From an uncultured Clostridia bacterium (lineage in GTDB: Bacteria; Bacillota; Clostridia; Oscillospirales; Ruminococcaceae), in the NCBI GenBank assembly GCA_946183095.1, contig CAMHBE010000024.1:1-12754 (forward strand): a DNA stretch of 12,754 nucleotides, in the 5' to 3' direction. Shown here piece by piece: positions 1-6,685 of the stretch; the stretch's first letter is position 1, and every line of letters begins with the position of its first letter. A model generated the notes under the pieces. The model worked only from the letters and a program-made list of their open reading frames with translations, ran no database searches and was not told the DNA's origin. A program made the translations under genes and the position numbers.

Positions 1-1534
1 GGCGAAGAACGGGCTGTGCGCAGTGATGACCGGTGCGCACAGCTATACCGAGTTCATTGAGTCTTGCACCGACTTCATCATTGCTGTGACCGTCGAGGAC
101 GAACGAGAGTACGCTCGCTTTGTCGGCAGCCGTACCGATGAGATGAAGACCCGGTATCTTCCGAAGTTCGCCCATTGCATAAACGAGCAGGTCATGCTCA
201 TGCTTGTTGACCGCCGGCATACCTATCCCGGTCAGGTATTGCAGAGCCGCGCCCATTCCCACAGCGTCCGCGATACTGCCGGTCCCCGCTTCAAACTTGT
301 TCGGCGCGGGATTGTATATGGTGCGCTCGAACGTAACGTCCTTTATCATGTTGCCGCCGCCGTGGTAAGGTCTTGCGGCTTCGAGAAGATCGGACTTTCC
401 GTAAAGAGCGCCGATACCGGTGGGGGCGAATATCTTGTGACCGGAAAATACGTAGAAATCCGCGTCCAGTGCTGTAACATTCACAGGAATATGCGCAACG
501 GACTGCGCGCCGTCTATCATTATCGGAACACCGTGCGCGTGCGCGATCGCGATAAGCTCGGCGACCGGAGTTATCGTTCCGAGTACGTTGGAAACGTGAG
601 CTGCGCTGACAAATTTCGTGTGCCGTGTGAACAGCTTCTCGTATTCCGACATGATGAGCTGACCGCTCTCGTCGCAGGGTACGACTTTCAGCACCGCGCC
701 TGTCTCTTCCGCGACGAGCTGCCACGGTACGATGTTCGCGTGATGTTCGAGGATAGTCAGTATAATCTCGTCGCCGGGCTTCAGAAGCGGTTTGACATAG
801 GCGTTCGCCACAAGGTTTATGCCCTCGGTGGTACCGCGCACGAACACGATATCATCCTTTGAGGGAGCGCCTATAAAGTCTGCGGTTATCTGACGCGCGT
901 TCTCATAAGCGTCGGTGGAGCGTGCAGCAAGTTCATGCGCGCCGCGGTGAACGTTGGAGTTCTCGTGTGTGTAGTAATACGAAAGCCTGTCGATGACAGC
1001 CTGCGGACGCTGCGTGGTCGCGCCGTTGTCGAGCCATACCAGCGGATGACCGTTTATGACCTCACCGAGTATCGGGAAATCCGAACGTATCTGCCGGAGA
1101 GTCTTTGTACCGATAACGACATCATTGCTCGCCGAAACCGGTGCGGCAGCCGCCTGCGGAGCTGTTTTCGGGACATAGCTCTCAGCCTGCTTTTCGGACA
1201 TCACCGAGGGCGAGTACCCCGCCGGCGCGCCGGAAACCGCGGGAACGGACTCATTCACGCCGAAGTCGGTCCCGTTCATCAGTTCATCCGCAAGCCGCTC
1301 ATATTCGGAAAGATACCCGCCGCCGAAACCGTCCGCAAGCTGTTCGTAGCTGCTGTAACTTCCGGCGTAGTTCTCCGCTTTCTGCGCGGCTTCGTATATC
1401 ACCGAAGGGTCGCCGGATACCGCAAGCTTCTCTATGCCGTCGGCGCAGTGCTGCGCGTCGAAGTCCGGGAAAAGAGAGTTTGCAAGCGCTTCGAGTTCCC
1501 GCTCGGACGGAACGCCGTAATTAGTCGTAATCAT
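1..1534 (-). CDS. Encapsulin-associated type II cysteine desulfurase (SufS-like), 3' end cut by window
   Basis: PLP enzyme that takes sulfur from L-cysteine, giving alanine and an enzyme persulfide. About 511 residues are visible on the minus strand. The catalytic domain starts near residue 143. It shows LDNGATTQRP (169-178), the NVHRGAH segment (194-200), ILEHHANIVPW (261-271), DGAQSVAH (341-348), the PLP lysine in FSGHK (K367) and the persulfide cysteine in RTGHHCAQP (C505), which lies only 6 codons from the window edge. Some 40 more residues are expected outside. Ordinary SufS proteins have about 405 residues. Here residues 1-142 are an added, low-complexity, Ala/Ser/Pro-rich region, the known cargo-loading feature of desulfurases in family 2A encapsulins. 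The ATG overlaps the encapsulin 3' end by 14 bp with only a weak GGTGA site upstream, so translation is probably coupled to the shell gene. Function is firm; encapsulation is inferred from family knowledge and context. Confidence 0.93.
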   Translation of the reverse strand, partial: MITTNYGVPSERELEALANSLFPDFDAQHCADGIEKLAVSGDPSVIYEAAQKAENYAGSYSSYEQLADGFGGGYLSEYERLADELMNGTDFGVNESVPAVSGAPAGYSPSVMSEKQAESYVPKTAPQAAAAPVSASNDVVIGTKTLRQIRSDFPILGEVINGHPLVWLDNGATTQRPQAVIDRLSYYYTHENSNVHRGAHELAARSTDAYENARQITADFIGAPSKDDIVFVRGTTEGINLVANAYVKPLLKPGDEIILTILEHHANIVPWQLVAEETGAVLKVVPCDESGQLIMSEYEKLFTRHTKFVSAAHVSNVLGTITPVAELIAIAHAHGVPIMIDGAQSVAHIPVNVTALDADFYVFSGHKIFAPTGIGALYGKSDLLEAARPYHGGGNMIKDVTFERTIYNPAPNKFEAGTGSIADAVGMGAALQYLTGIGMPAVNKHEHDLLVYAMGELRKIPGLHLIGTAADKASVLSFVLDGHSNDEVGARLNELGIAVRTGHHCAQPVLR

Positions 1535-2477
1535 AGTATTCACCAACTTCAACATCTTCAAGTACCGCTATAGCATCGTCCGCAAGAATTGCAGCCGAGC
1601 AGTACAGCGACAGCAGGTACGATGCAACGCCCTTGTCGTCGATACCGCGGAAGCGTACCGCAAGTCCGCGTCCCTGCTCATTCTTGAGGTTACGCTGATA
1701 AAGACCGATAACACCGCGCTTTGCTTCACCGGTGCGGACCAGCAGGATGTTGGTCTTGCCGCCCTTGCCCTTGGGCTCCTTCACGCCGTCAACGAGCAGC
1801 TTGTTGGTGGGTATGATCGGGATGCCGCGCCAGAGTATGAACGTACCGCCCGCGATATTGGTCGTTGTGGGGGGAACTCCGCGCTTCGTGCATTCACGCT
1901 CGAATGCCGCTATAGCACGGGGATGCGCGAGGAAGAAGGACGGATCCTTCCACACCTTTGTGATAAGCTCATCGAGATCGTCGGGTGTGGGAGCGCCGCT
2001 TGCGGAAACAGGCTGGATGCGCTGCTTGTCGGCAATGTTTTTCAGCAGACCGTAATCATCGTTGTTGATGAGCTGGCTCTCCTGACGTTCACGCAGACTG
2101 TCTATCGCAAGGGAGAGCTGCTCCTTGGCCTGATCGAAAGGTGAGCTGTAAACATCGTCGATCGCGGTATGTACATTGATGATCGTCGAAATATTAGCAA
2201 GGCGGTATTCGCGGGGTTTCGCCTCGTATTCCACAAATCCCTGCGGGATGATGTCGGACTTCTTTTCGGAGCTGCACAGCACGTCAAGGGGAGTATCGCC
2301 CTCTTTTACCTTGTTCACGCGGTAGATACCGGAATCGAGCCCCTTGAATTCCAGCACCTTTGTGAGATACTTGGGGGTAAGCGCCGCGAACTGCGGTCTT
2401 GTCTTGTTGACATCGGCAAGGTTATACGCCGCGTCAGCTCCGAGAGCTATTATTTTTTCTTCATCTTTGGTCGCCAT
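1521..2477 (-). CDS. Family 2A encapsulin shell protein
   Basis: Shell protein of a protein nanocompartment with the HK97 phage-capsid fold. It has 318 residues, the usual length for shells without the cyclic-nucleotide-binding insert of family 2B. Recognisable family 2 segments are the N-terminal arm (AAYNLADVNKTRPQF, 16-30), the GIYRVN strand (about 50-55), a linker ending in GAPTPDDLDEL, the near-invariant FFLAHPRAIAAFERECTKRG helix, TFILWRGIPIIPTNKL, and the C-terminal ASYLLSLYCSAAILADDA with VLEDVEVGEY. Family 2A shells package cysteine desulfurase, and characterised examples store elemental sulfur; the same role is inferred here. GGAGG lies 8 nt before the ATG. It is the first gene of a unit driven by the promoter at 2539-2567, and the desulfurase gene overlaps its stop. 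Base composition does not differ visibly from its neighbours. Confidence 0.95.
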   Translation of the reverse strand: MATKDEEKIIALGADAAYNLADVNKTRPQFAALTPKYLTKVLEFKGLDSGIYRVNKVKEGDTPLDVLCSSEKKSDIIPQGFVEYEAKPREYRLANISTIINVHTAIDDVYSSPFDQAKEQLSLAIDSLRERQESQLINNDDYGLLKNIADKQRIQPVSASGAPTPDDLDELITKVWKDPSFFLAHPRAIAAFERECTKRGVPPTTTNIAGGTFILWRGIPIIPTNKLLVDGVKEPKGKGGKTNILLVRTGEAKRGVIGLYQRNLKNEQGRGLAVRFRGIDDKGVASYLLSLYCSAAILADDAIAVLEDVEVGEYYDYD

Positions 2478-2511
2478 TTTGATTGCCTCCTGTATAGCTT
2501 ATCTTATTTTA

Positions 2512-2528
2512 CATATCATTTTGATATG
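2512..2528 (-). promoter_or_regulatory. Palindromic operator candidate of the encapsulin operon
   Basis: CATATC-N5-GATATG, perfect 6-bp arms, centred about 20 bp downstream of the -10 box and upstream of the ribosome binding site. The gene-sense spacer is AAAAT. The same arms and spacing recur before the E1/rhodanese gene at 4117-4133. A DNA operator is the likeliest reading; a small hairpin in the 5' UTR is possible. Confidence 0.6.
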
Positions 2529-2538
2529 CTTAATGTGC

Positions 2539-2567
2539 ATTATAACACAGTTTTTTTGAAATTGCAA
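2539..2567 (-). promoter_or_regulatory. Sigma-A promoter of the encapsulin-desulfurase operon
   Basis: On the minus strand TTGCAA (2562-2567), a 17-bp spacer ending TGTGT, and TATAAT (2539-2544). No convincing terminator lies between the upstream gene's stop (2611) and this promoter, so read-through from the E1/rhodanese gene is also possible. Confidence 0.75.
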
Positions 2568-2610
2568 TAGTTTTCACATATTTTTCAATATAAAACACCA
2601 AACCATTTTA

Positions 2611-4086
2611 TCAGTATTGCGGGAAAGAACTGTCAACTTCTCGTGACCACGCGTTCGTACCGCCGGCAAGGTTGTACGCCGCACCCTTATATCCCGCTTC
2701 ATGCAGGGTGCGCACCGCGAGGATGCTGCGCTTTCCCTCCTTGCACACGAACACGGTATCGGCTGTCGGGTCAAGTTCGTCCTGTCTGCGGGCGAGCTGC
2801 CCTATCGGTATCACCAGCGCATCGGGGAACTTCGCGATAGCACGTTCATGAGGTTCCCGCACATCGACTATGGTTATCTTCTCACCCGCGTCGATACGGC
2901 GTTTCAGCTCCTTCGGCTCTATTCCCTCGACTTCCTCGTCCTCTTCTTCCTGCGCCTTTATGCCGCAGAAATCCTCGTAGTCGTATTCCTCTATCTCTGT
3001 GATCGAGGGATGTTCGCCGCATACAGGGCAGTCCGGGTCTTTTCGTATTTTCAGTTCCCGCCAGCGCATACGCCACGCGTCGAACATCACGAGCCGTCCG
3101 ATAAGGGGCTTGCCGCCGCCGACTATCAGCTTTATGACCTCGTTAGCCTGCACCGTGCCTATTATGCCGGGGAGGACTCCCACAACTCCGCCCATTGCGC
3201 AGGACGGGACAAGACCGGCAGGCGGCGGCGCGGGGTACATACAACGGTAGCAGGGACCCTCTTTGGCGTAGTAAACAGCCGCCTGCCCCTCGAACTGATA
3301 CATGGCGCCGAACACGTCCGGCTTCCCGAGCAGAACGCACGCATCGTTCACGAGATAACGGGTCTGGTAGTTGTCGGACGCATCCGCCACGACATCATAC
3401 TGCGAGATGAGCTCCCGGGCGTTCTCCGCCGTGAGCCGCACGTTGTACGTTTCCACTTTGACCAGCGGGTTTATCTGCTTTATGCTGTCCTTTGCGCTTG
3501 CAACTTTCGGTCTGCCGATATCCCGCGAACCGTGTATGACCTGTCTTTGCAGGTTGCTCTCCTCGACTTCGTCAAAATCCACCAGACCGAGCGTTCCCAC
3601 ACCGGCGGCGGCGAGGTACTGCGCGAGGGGAGTTCCGAGACCGCCCATCCCGACTATCAGGACTTTTGCGGCTTTAAGGCGGCGCTGACCTTTCACGCCT
3701 ATCTCTTTCAGCAGCAGGTGGCGGGAATACCGTTTTATCTCGTCATTAGTGAGCTTATCGCCTATCCTGTCGCCGAGTATGCCGGGATGCTCGTCGTTCA
3801 CGGTATCGCCGCTGCCTCCTGCTATAGCGGGTATCAGCATTATCTCGTCACCGTCCTTCACCGCGGTATCATAGCCTTGCAGGTCGCGGATATTGTCCGC
3901 CCCGACGAACACGTTTATGAATCCGCGCAGTCTTCCGTCTTCGCCGTAAAGCACTTTTCCGGTCTCGGGGTACTCGTCCGAGAGCGCGGTTATGACTTCG
4001 CCGACCGTCGAGCCTTCGAGTTCTATTTCCGACCTGTGTTCCGTGAACATACGGAGCGTGGTCGGTACGATCACTGTTACAGACAT
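2611..4086 (-). CDS. MoaD/CysO-like sulfur carrier - MoeB/ThiF E1-like - rhodanese three-domain fusion
   Basis: Predicted one-chain system for making a protein thiocarboxylate, 491 residues. Residues 1-91 are a beta-grasp carrier ending in LIPAIAGG, the MoaD/CysO-type diglycine tail. A linker (92-111) follows. The E1-like adenylyltransferase (112-about 365) shows RYSRHLLLKEIG, the nucleotide loop GMGGLG (146-151), SNLQRQ, DASDNYQTRYLVND, two zinc CxxC pairs (C279/C282, C353/C356), and C296 in PSCAMGG as the probable conserved thiol. An acidic linker (about 379-388) precedes a rhodanese domain with active loop CKEGKR (C448). Together they match CysO plus MoeZ in mycobacteria or Urm1 plus Uba4. 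The ATG at 4086 is chosen because AAGGAG sits 7 nt upstream; an ATG 33 bp earlier lies within the palindrome and has no such site. The carrier's GG is internal, so thiocarboxylation would need cleavage after G91. It shares an operator motif with the encapsulin operon. Confidence 0.92.
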   Translation of the reverse strand: MSVTVIVPTTLRMFTEHRSEIELEGSTVGEVITALSDEYPETGKVLYGEDGRLRGFINVFVGADNIRDLQGYDTAVKDGDEIMLIPAIAGGSGDTVNDEHPGILGDRIGDKLTNDEIKRYSRHLLLKEIGVKGQRRLKAAKVLIVGMGGLGTPLAQYLAAAGVGTLGLVDFDEVEESNLQRQVIHGSRDIGRPKVASAKDSIKQINPLVKVETYNVRLTAENARELISQYDVVADASDNYQTRYLVNDACVLLGKPDVFGAMYQFEGQAAVYYAKEGPCYRCMYPAPPPAGLVPSCAMGGVVGVLPGIIGTVQANEVIKLIVGGGKPLIGRLVMFDAWRMRWRELKIRKDPDCPVCGEHPSITEIEEYDYEDFCGIKAQEEEDEEVEGIEPKELKRRIDAGEKITIVDVREPHERAIAKFPDALVIPIGQLARRQDELDPTADTVFVCKEGKRSILAVRTLHEAGYKGAAYNLAGGTNAWSREVDSSFPQY

Positions 4087-4113
4087 AGCGTATCTCCTTG
4101 CATATTTCATATT

Positions 4114-4136
4114 ATTCATATCGGTTTGATATGAAT
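4114..4136 (-). promoter_or_regulatory. Palindromic operator candidate of the E1/rhodanese gene
   Basis: Perfect 9-bp inverted repeat ATTCATATC-N5-GATATGAAT, 2 bp downstream of the -10 box, so it should cover the transcription start. Its core CATATC-N5-GATATG matches the site at 2512-2528. In gene sense both spacers begin AAA. Position over the start site suggests repression. The regulator is not identifiable from this window. Confidence 0.65.
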
Positions 4137-4138
4137 AT

Positions 4139-4167
4139 ATTATAACGCAGACTTACGGTTTTGTCAA
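4139..4167 (-). promoter_or_regulatory. Consensus sigma-A promoter of the E1/rhodanese gene
   Basis: Minus-strand TTGACA (4162-4167), exactly 17 bp, TATAAT (4139-4144): a full match to the housekeeping consensus. The palindrome at 4114-4136 follows directly. Confidence 0.82.
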
Positions 4168-4212
4168 TAGGGTTTTGCAAATTTTTATATTTTCGGGAAA
4201 AAAATCGCATAC

Positions 4213-5541
4213 TCACATCTGCCGCATACGGTATCTCTTGTCATCATCTATCATTTTCAGCATTATATCCGCAAATCCGGGGTCGAACTGCGTACCGCTG
4301 CCCTTCTCTATTTCCGCCCTTACTACATCCTGCGGCAGTACATCCCTGTAGCTGCGTTTGGAAGTCATTGCATCATAGGTGTCCGCGACCGCGATGATCC
4401 TTGCAAACAGCGGGATATCGTCCCCTTTCAGACCCTCCGGATAGCCTGTCCCGTCATAGCGTTCGTGATGATAATGAGCACCAATGCAGAGTTCGGGATT
4501 TTTTTGTATTTTTTTCAATATCTGATATCCTATGACGGTATGCGTTTTTATGACATCGTTCTCTTCATCGGTCAGCCTGCAGTCCTTGTTGATTATGCTT
4601 TCGGGTATGCCTATCTTCCCGACGTCATGCAGCAGCGCCGCAAGATAGATGTTTCGGCAGTCTTTTTTGTCCATGCCGTATTTCTTCGCGATTTTTCTGG
4701 AGTAATGCGCCACTCTCGCGGAATGTCCGTGTGTGTATTCGTCCTTTGCATCTATCGCGGCTGCAAGCGCATAGGCAGTCTCCTCGATCATTTCGGACAT
4801 ATCTTCCTGTTTCTGTGACATAAGCTCCTTTTCTCTTTTATGCGACGCTTCAAGTTCATTATTGGTATTGATGATCTCGATGAGCCTCAGAGCGACCGTC
4901 AGTACGGCAAGAGCGGTATTTGTGACCGACAGCCCGTAACAGAAGAACTGCACCAGCGATGCCAGTACAGGCAGCATAGAAAAGACGAGAAGCGACCCCA
5001 GCATCAGGTGATTGAGCTTCTTCCTGTTCTGTATGACTGTAATACTTTGCAGCACCCACACGACTGCGGGTATCAGGTAAGCTATAAAATACAGGTCGGA
5101 TCTCTGATAGACGTTGTTATCATCGAAAGTATAATATAATCCCGTGAATTGTGATACAATGAGCAGCACGACCCCGAGCAGCAGCAGTCCTTCATTTACA
5201 ACGAGCATCAGCGGTGTTTTTTCGCCCTTGTCCTTATCCTTGAGAATACCGACAAGATACCAGTTGAACGCCTGTATCGTCAGCAGTGTGAGAAAAAATA
5301 CCGCAAAATTGCTTATCCTTACCATCCAGTACCCTGTCTCGCTCCGGTCGCCTCTGAAAATATATGCGTTGCGATCCGCAACTATAAGAAAAGTTGAAGC
5401 GAAGCCCATAATGAGCAGCGCCATTTTCTTTTGTCCGGATGTATGCGAAAACAGTCCGCAAACAGTTATGGCAAAACAGATACCCTCAAGCACAAGCATG
5501 ATATCCAGCTGATTTTGTTTCAGAACATCCAAAATACTCAT
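4213..5541 (-). CDS. Membrane-anchored HD-GYP cyclic-di-GMP phosphodiesterase
   Basis: 442 residues. The N-terminal half has about seven hydrophobic segments (roughly 12-32, 40-56, 75-98, 110-131, 150-170, 179-200, 203-222), an integral membrane module that may sense a signal. A charged coiled-coil-like linker (about 225-255) follows. The C-terminal HD-GYP domain has metal and substrate residues H271-H273, HD in LLHDVGKIG (H305/D306), H334, HYHHE (356-360), GYP in DGTGYPEG (G366-P368) and AVADTYDAMTS. All key residues appear intact, so cyclic-di-GMP hydrolysis is likely. The ATG has GGAAGG upstream and its own consensus promoter at 5622-5650. Transcription leads towards the E1/rhodanese gene. 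I see a T-run after the stop but no good hairpin terminator. The signal sensed is unknown. Confidence 0.9.
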   Translation of the reverse strand: MSILDVLKQNQLDIMLVLEGICFAITVCGLFSHTSGQKKMALLIMGFASTFLIVADRNAYIFRGDRSETGYWMVRISNFAVFFLTLLTIQAFNWYLVGILKDKDKGEKTPLMLVVNEGLLLLGVVLLIVSQFTGLYYTFDDNNVYQRSDLYFIAYLIPAVVWVLQSITVIQNRKKLNHLMLGSLLVFSMLPVLASLVQFFCYGLSVTNTALAVLTVALRLIEIINTNNELEASHKREKELMSQKQEDMSEMIEETAYALAAAIDAKDEYTHGHSARVAHYSRKIAKKYGMDKKDCRNIYLAALLHDVGKIGIPESIINKDCRLTDEENDVIKTHTVIGYQILKKIQKNPELCIGAHYHHERYDGTGYPEGLKGDDIPLFARIIAVADTYDAMTSKRSYRDVLPQDVVRAEIEKGSGTQFDPGFADIMLKMIDDDKRYRMRQM

Positions 5542-5608
5542 TGTTTTTCCTTCCGCTTTACAAATGGCTTCGGGTCAGCCAGACAGATACCGGAAGACAT
5601 TTCCGCAG

Positions 5609-5621
5609 TATCGTCCTGATA
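5609..5621 (-). promoter_or_regulatory. Possible degenerate copy of the TATC-N5-GATA palindrome
   Basis: TATC-N5-GATA directly abuts the -10 box of the HD-GYP promoter. It matches only the inner 4+4 bp of the two palindromes before the sulfur genes, with the same 5-bp spacing; the spacer (AGGAC) differs. It may be chance. Confidence 0.25.
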
Positions 5622-5650
5622 ATTATACATCTTTTCGGATTACTTGTCAA
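5622..5650 (-). promoter_or_regulatory. Consensus sigma-A promoter of the HD-GYP gene
   Basis: Minus-strand TTGACA (5645-5650), 17-bp spacer, TATAAT (5622-5627). It gives a 5' leader of about 75 nt. Confidence 0.82.
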
Positions 5651-5688
5651 TCGAACCTCCGAAAAAAATGTCCTCGCTCTTCGCAAAC

Positions 5689-5723
5689 AAAAAACGCCTG
5701 TCTGTACAGCGACAAACAAGCGT
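5689..5723 (-). terminator. Intrinsic terminator of the TetR-CPBP protease unit
   Basis: In minus-strand sense, a 12-bp stem with two G-U pairs (ACGCTTGTTTGT / ACAGACAGGCGT), a 6-nt loop, then six T. It lies 210 bp beyond the protease stop codon because the MITE-like element sits in between. Confidence 0.7.
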
Positions 5724-5766
5724 CTGCGTGACAATAAAGCAGGTGCAGCGGCGCATTTCCGATATC

Positions 5767-5935
5767 ATCAGGGCTCCTCTAAAAACCTATTGTCGTTCAG
5801 GCGTGCCGGCATTTAGTCGGCAGATTGTACAGAAATTTTGCAGGAATACTGGCGTATTTCAAGAAATTTCTGTGCAATATGACGGCTAAAGGGCGGTGCG
5901 AATGGGCGGCAAGAGGTTTTTAGAGGTGCCCATCA
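5767..5935. mobile_element. 161-bp MITE-like palindromic element (5771-5931) with 4-bp target duplication ATCA
   Basis: Terminal inverted repeats GGGCTCCTCTAAAAACCT (5771-5788) and its complement at 5914-5931 match at 17 of 18 positions. ATCA flanks both sides (5767-5770 and 5932-5935), as expected of a target duplication. The two halves are complementary without gaps along nearly the whole length, including an inner arm with ACAGAAATTT at 5841-5850 and its complement near 5863-5872. It has no open reading frame, so a transposase acting in trans is inferred. I cannot assign the parent IS family. The right ATCA contains the complement of the protease stop codon. Together with 5651-5766 this fills the gap between the HD-GYP promoter and the protease gene. 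Confidence 0.8.
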
Positions 5936-6685
5936 GTCTTTCAGTGCGGATCTCTTCGGCGTAACTTTCAGCACATACAGCAGATATGCACCGGCAAACA
6001 CTATGCGCAGTGCCGCATTAAGCATTGCTCCGCCCTGTTCGCTCCCCGCGATGTCGGAAAGTATTTTCGCTGAGCCGAATCCCGCCAGTATATTGTTGAA
6101 CGAATGGAACACGATACACGGGATAAGGCTGCCCGTCCTTACGAATATGAACACCAGCAGGAATCCCACCGCAACGGCATATACTATCTGCACGAGACTG
6201 CTCACGATGTCATAGCCGTTCAGCAGATTGACGATGTGACCGACACCGAACGTCACTGCCGAAACGATCATCGCGGAACTCATATTCTTCTTTGCCATTC
6301 CCCTGAAAAGGAATCCGCGGAATATCACCTCTTCGAGGAACCCCACGAACAGCATATATACAGTATGCGCCGCAAGCGCTGCCGGTCCATACTGCGGCGC
6401 AAAGCCGAATATCACGCCGACCGACGCTGTTATGAGCAGAGGTATATAAAACAGCATCTTCCCCGCGCTTATTTCCGGCTTGCACAGTCCGAGATGCTTC
6501 CGCAGACCGTTCCTGCCGATGAACACTGCCAGCACCGCAAAGAGCGCGATACCGAACACGGCTTCGGCGAGAAAGCTAACGCCTGTCAGTTCCGAAAGCT
6601 GCTTCATGAGCGTTGAACCGACCACATAAATGACTATCAGGATTATTGCGAACAACACTTCGTTCTTGTCAAAAAGTTTCTTCAT
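5933..6685 (-). CDS. CPBP-family intramembrane metalloprotease (Abi/CAAX-like)
   Basis: 250 residues, mostly hydrophobic, with about seven to eight membrane segments. The three signatures are present: EEVIFR (E118, E119, R123), FGVGH (F146, H150) and HSFNN (H194, N198). Family members cleave within or near membranes. Bacterial members have been linked to peptide maturation, bacteriocin self-immunity and processing of membrane regulators; the substrate here is unknown. The ATG overlaps the stop of the upstream TetR gene (ATGA) and is preceded by GAGGAGAGGG, so the two genes are co-transcribed and probably coupled. The stop codon lies in the target duplication of the MITE-like element and remains intact, so the protein should be full length. 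Confidence 0.9.
   Translation of the reverse strand: MKKLFDKNEVLFAIILIVIYVVGSTLMKQLSELTGVSFLAEAVFGIALFAVLAVFIGRNGLRKHLGLCKPEISAGKMLFYIPLLITASVGVIFGFAPQYGPAALAAHTVYMLFVGFLEEVIFRGFLFRGMAKKNMSSAMIVSAVTFGVGHIVNLLNGYDIVSSLVQIVYAVAVGFLLVFIFVRTGSLIPCIVFHSFNNILAGFGSAKILSDIAGSEQGGAMLNAALRIVFAGAYLLYVLKVTPKRSALKD

Noticed and set aside
23..1573. Long plus-strand open frames (23-862, 935-1573, 1141-1524)
   Set aside because: They lie opposite the cysteine desulfurase, whose minus-strand frame has intact catalytic motifs. The plus-strand proteins resemble nothing and have no good ribosome binding site.
2701..4134. 477-residue plus-strand open frame
   Set aside because: Antisense shadow of the E1/rhodanese gene. 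Its product lacks recognisable domains, while the minus strand encodes three complete ones.
4168..4212. Possible terminator after the HD-GYP gene
   Set aside because: There is a T-run after the stop, but the repeated GTATGCG segments are direct rather than inverted, so no stem forms.
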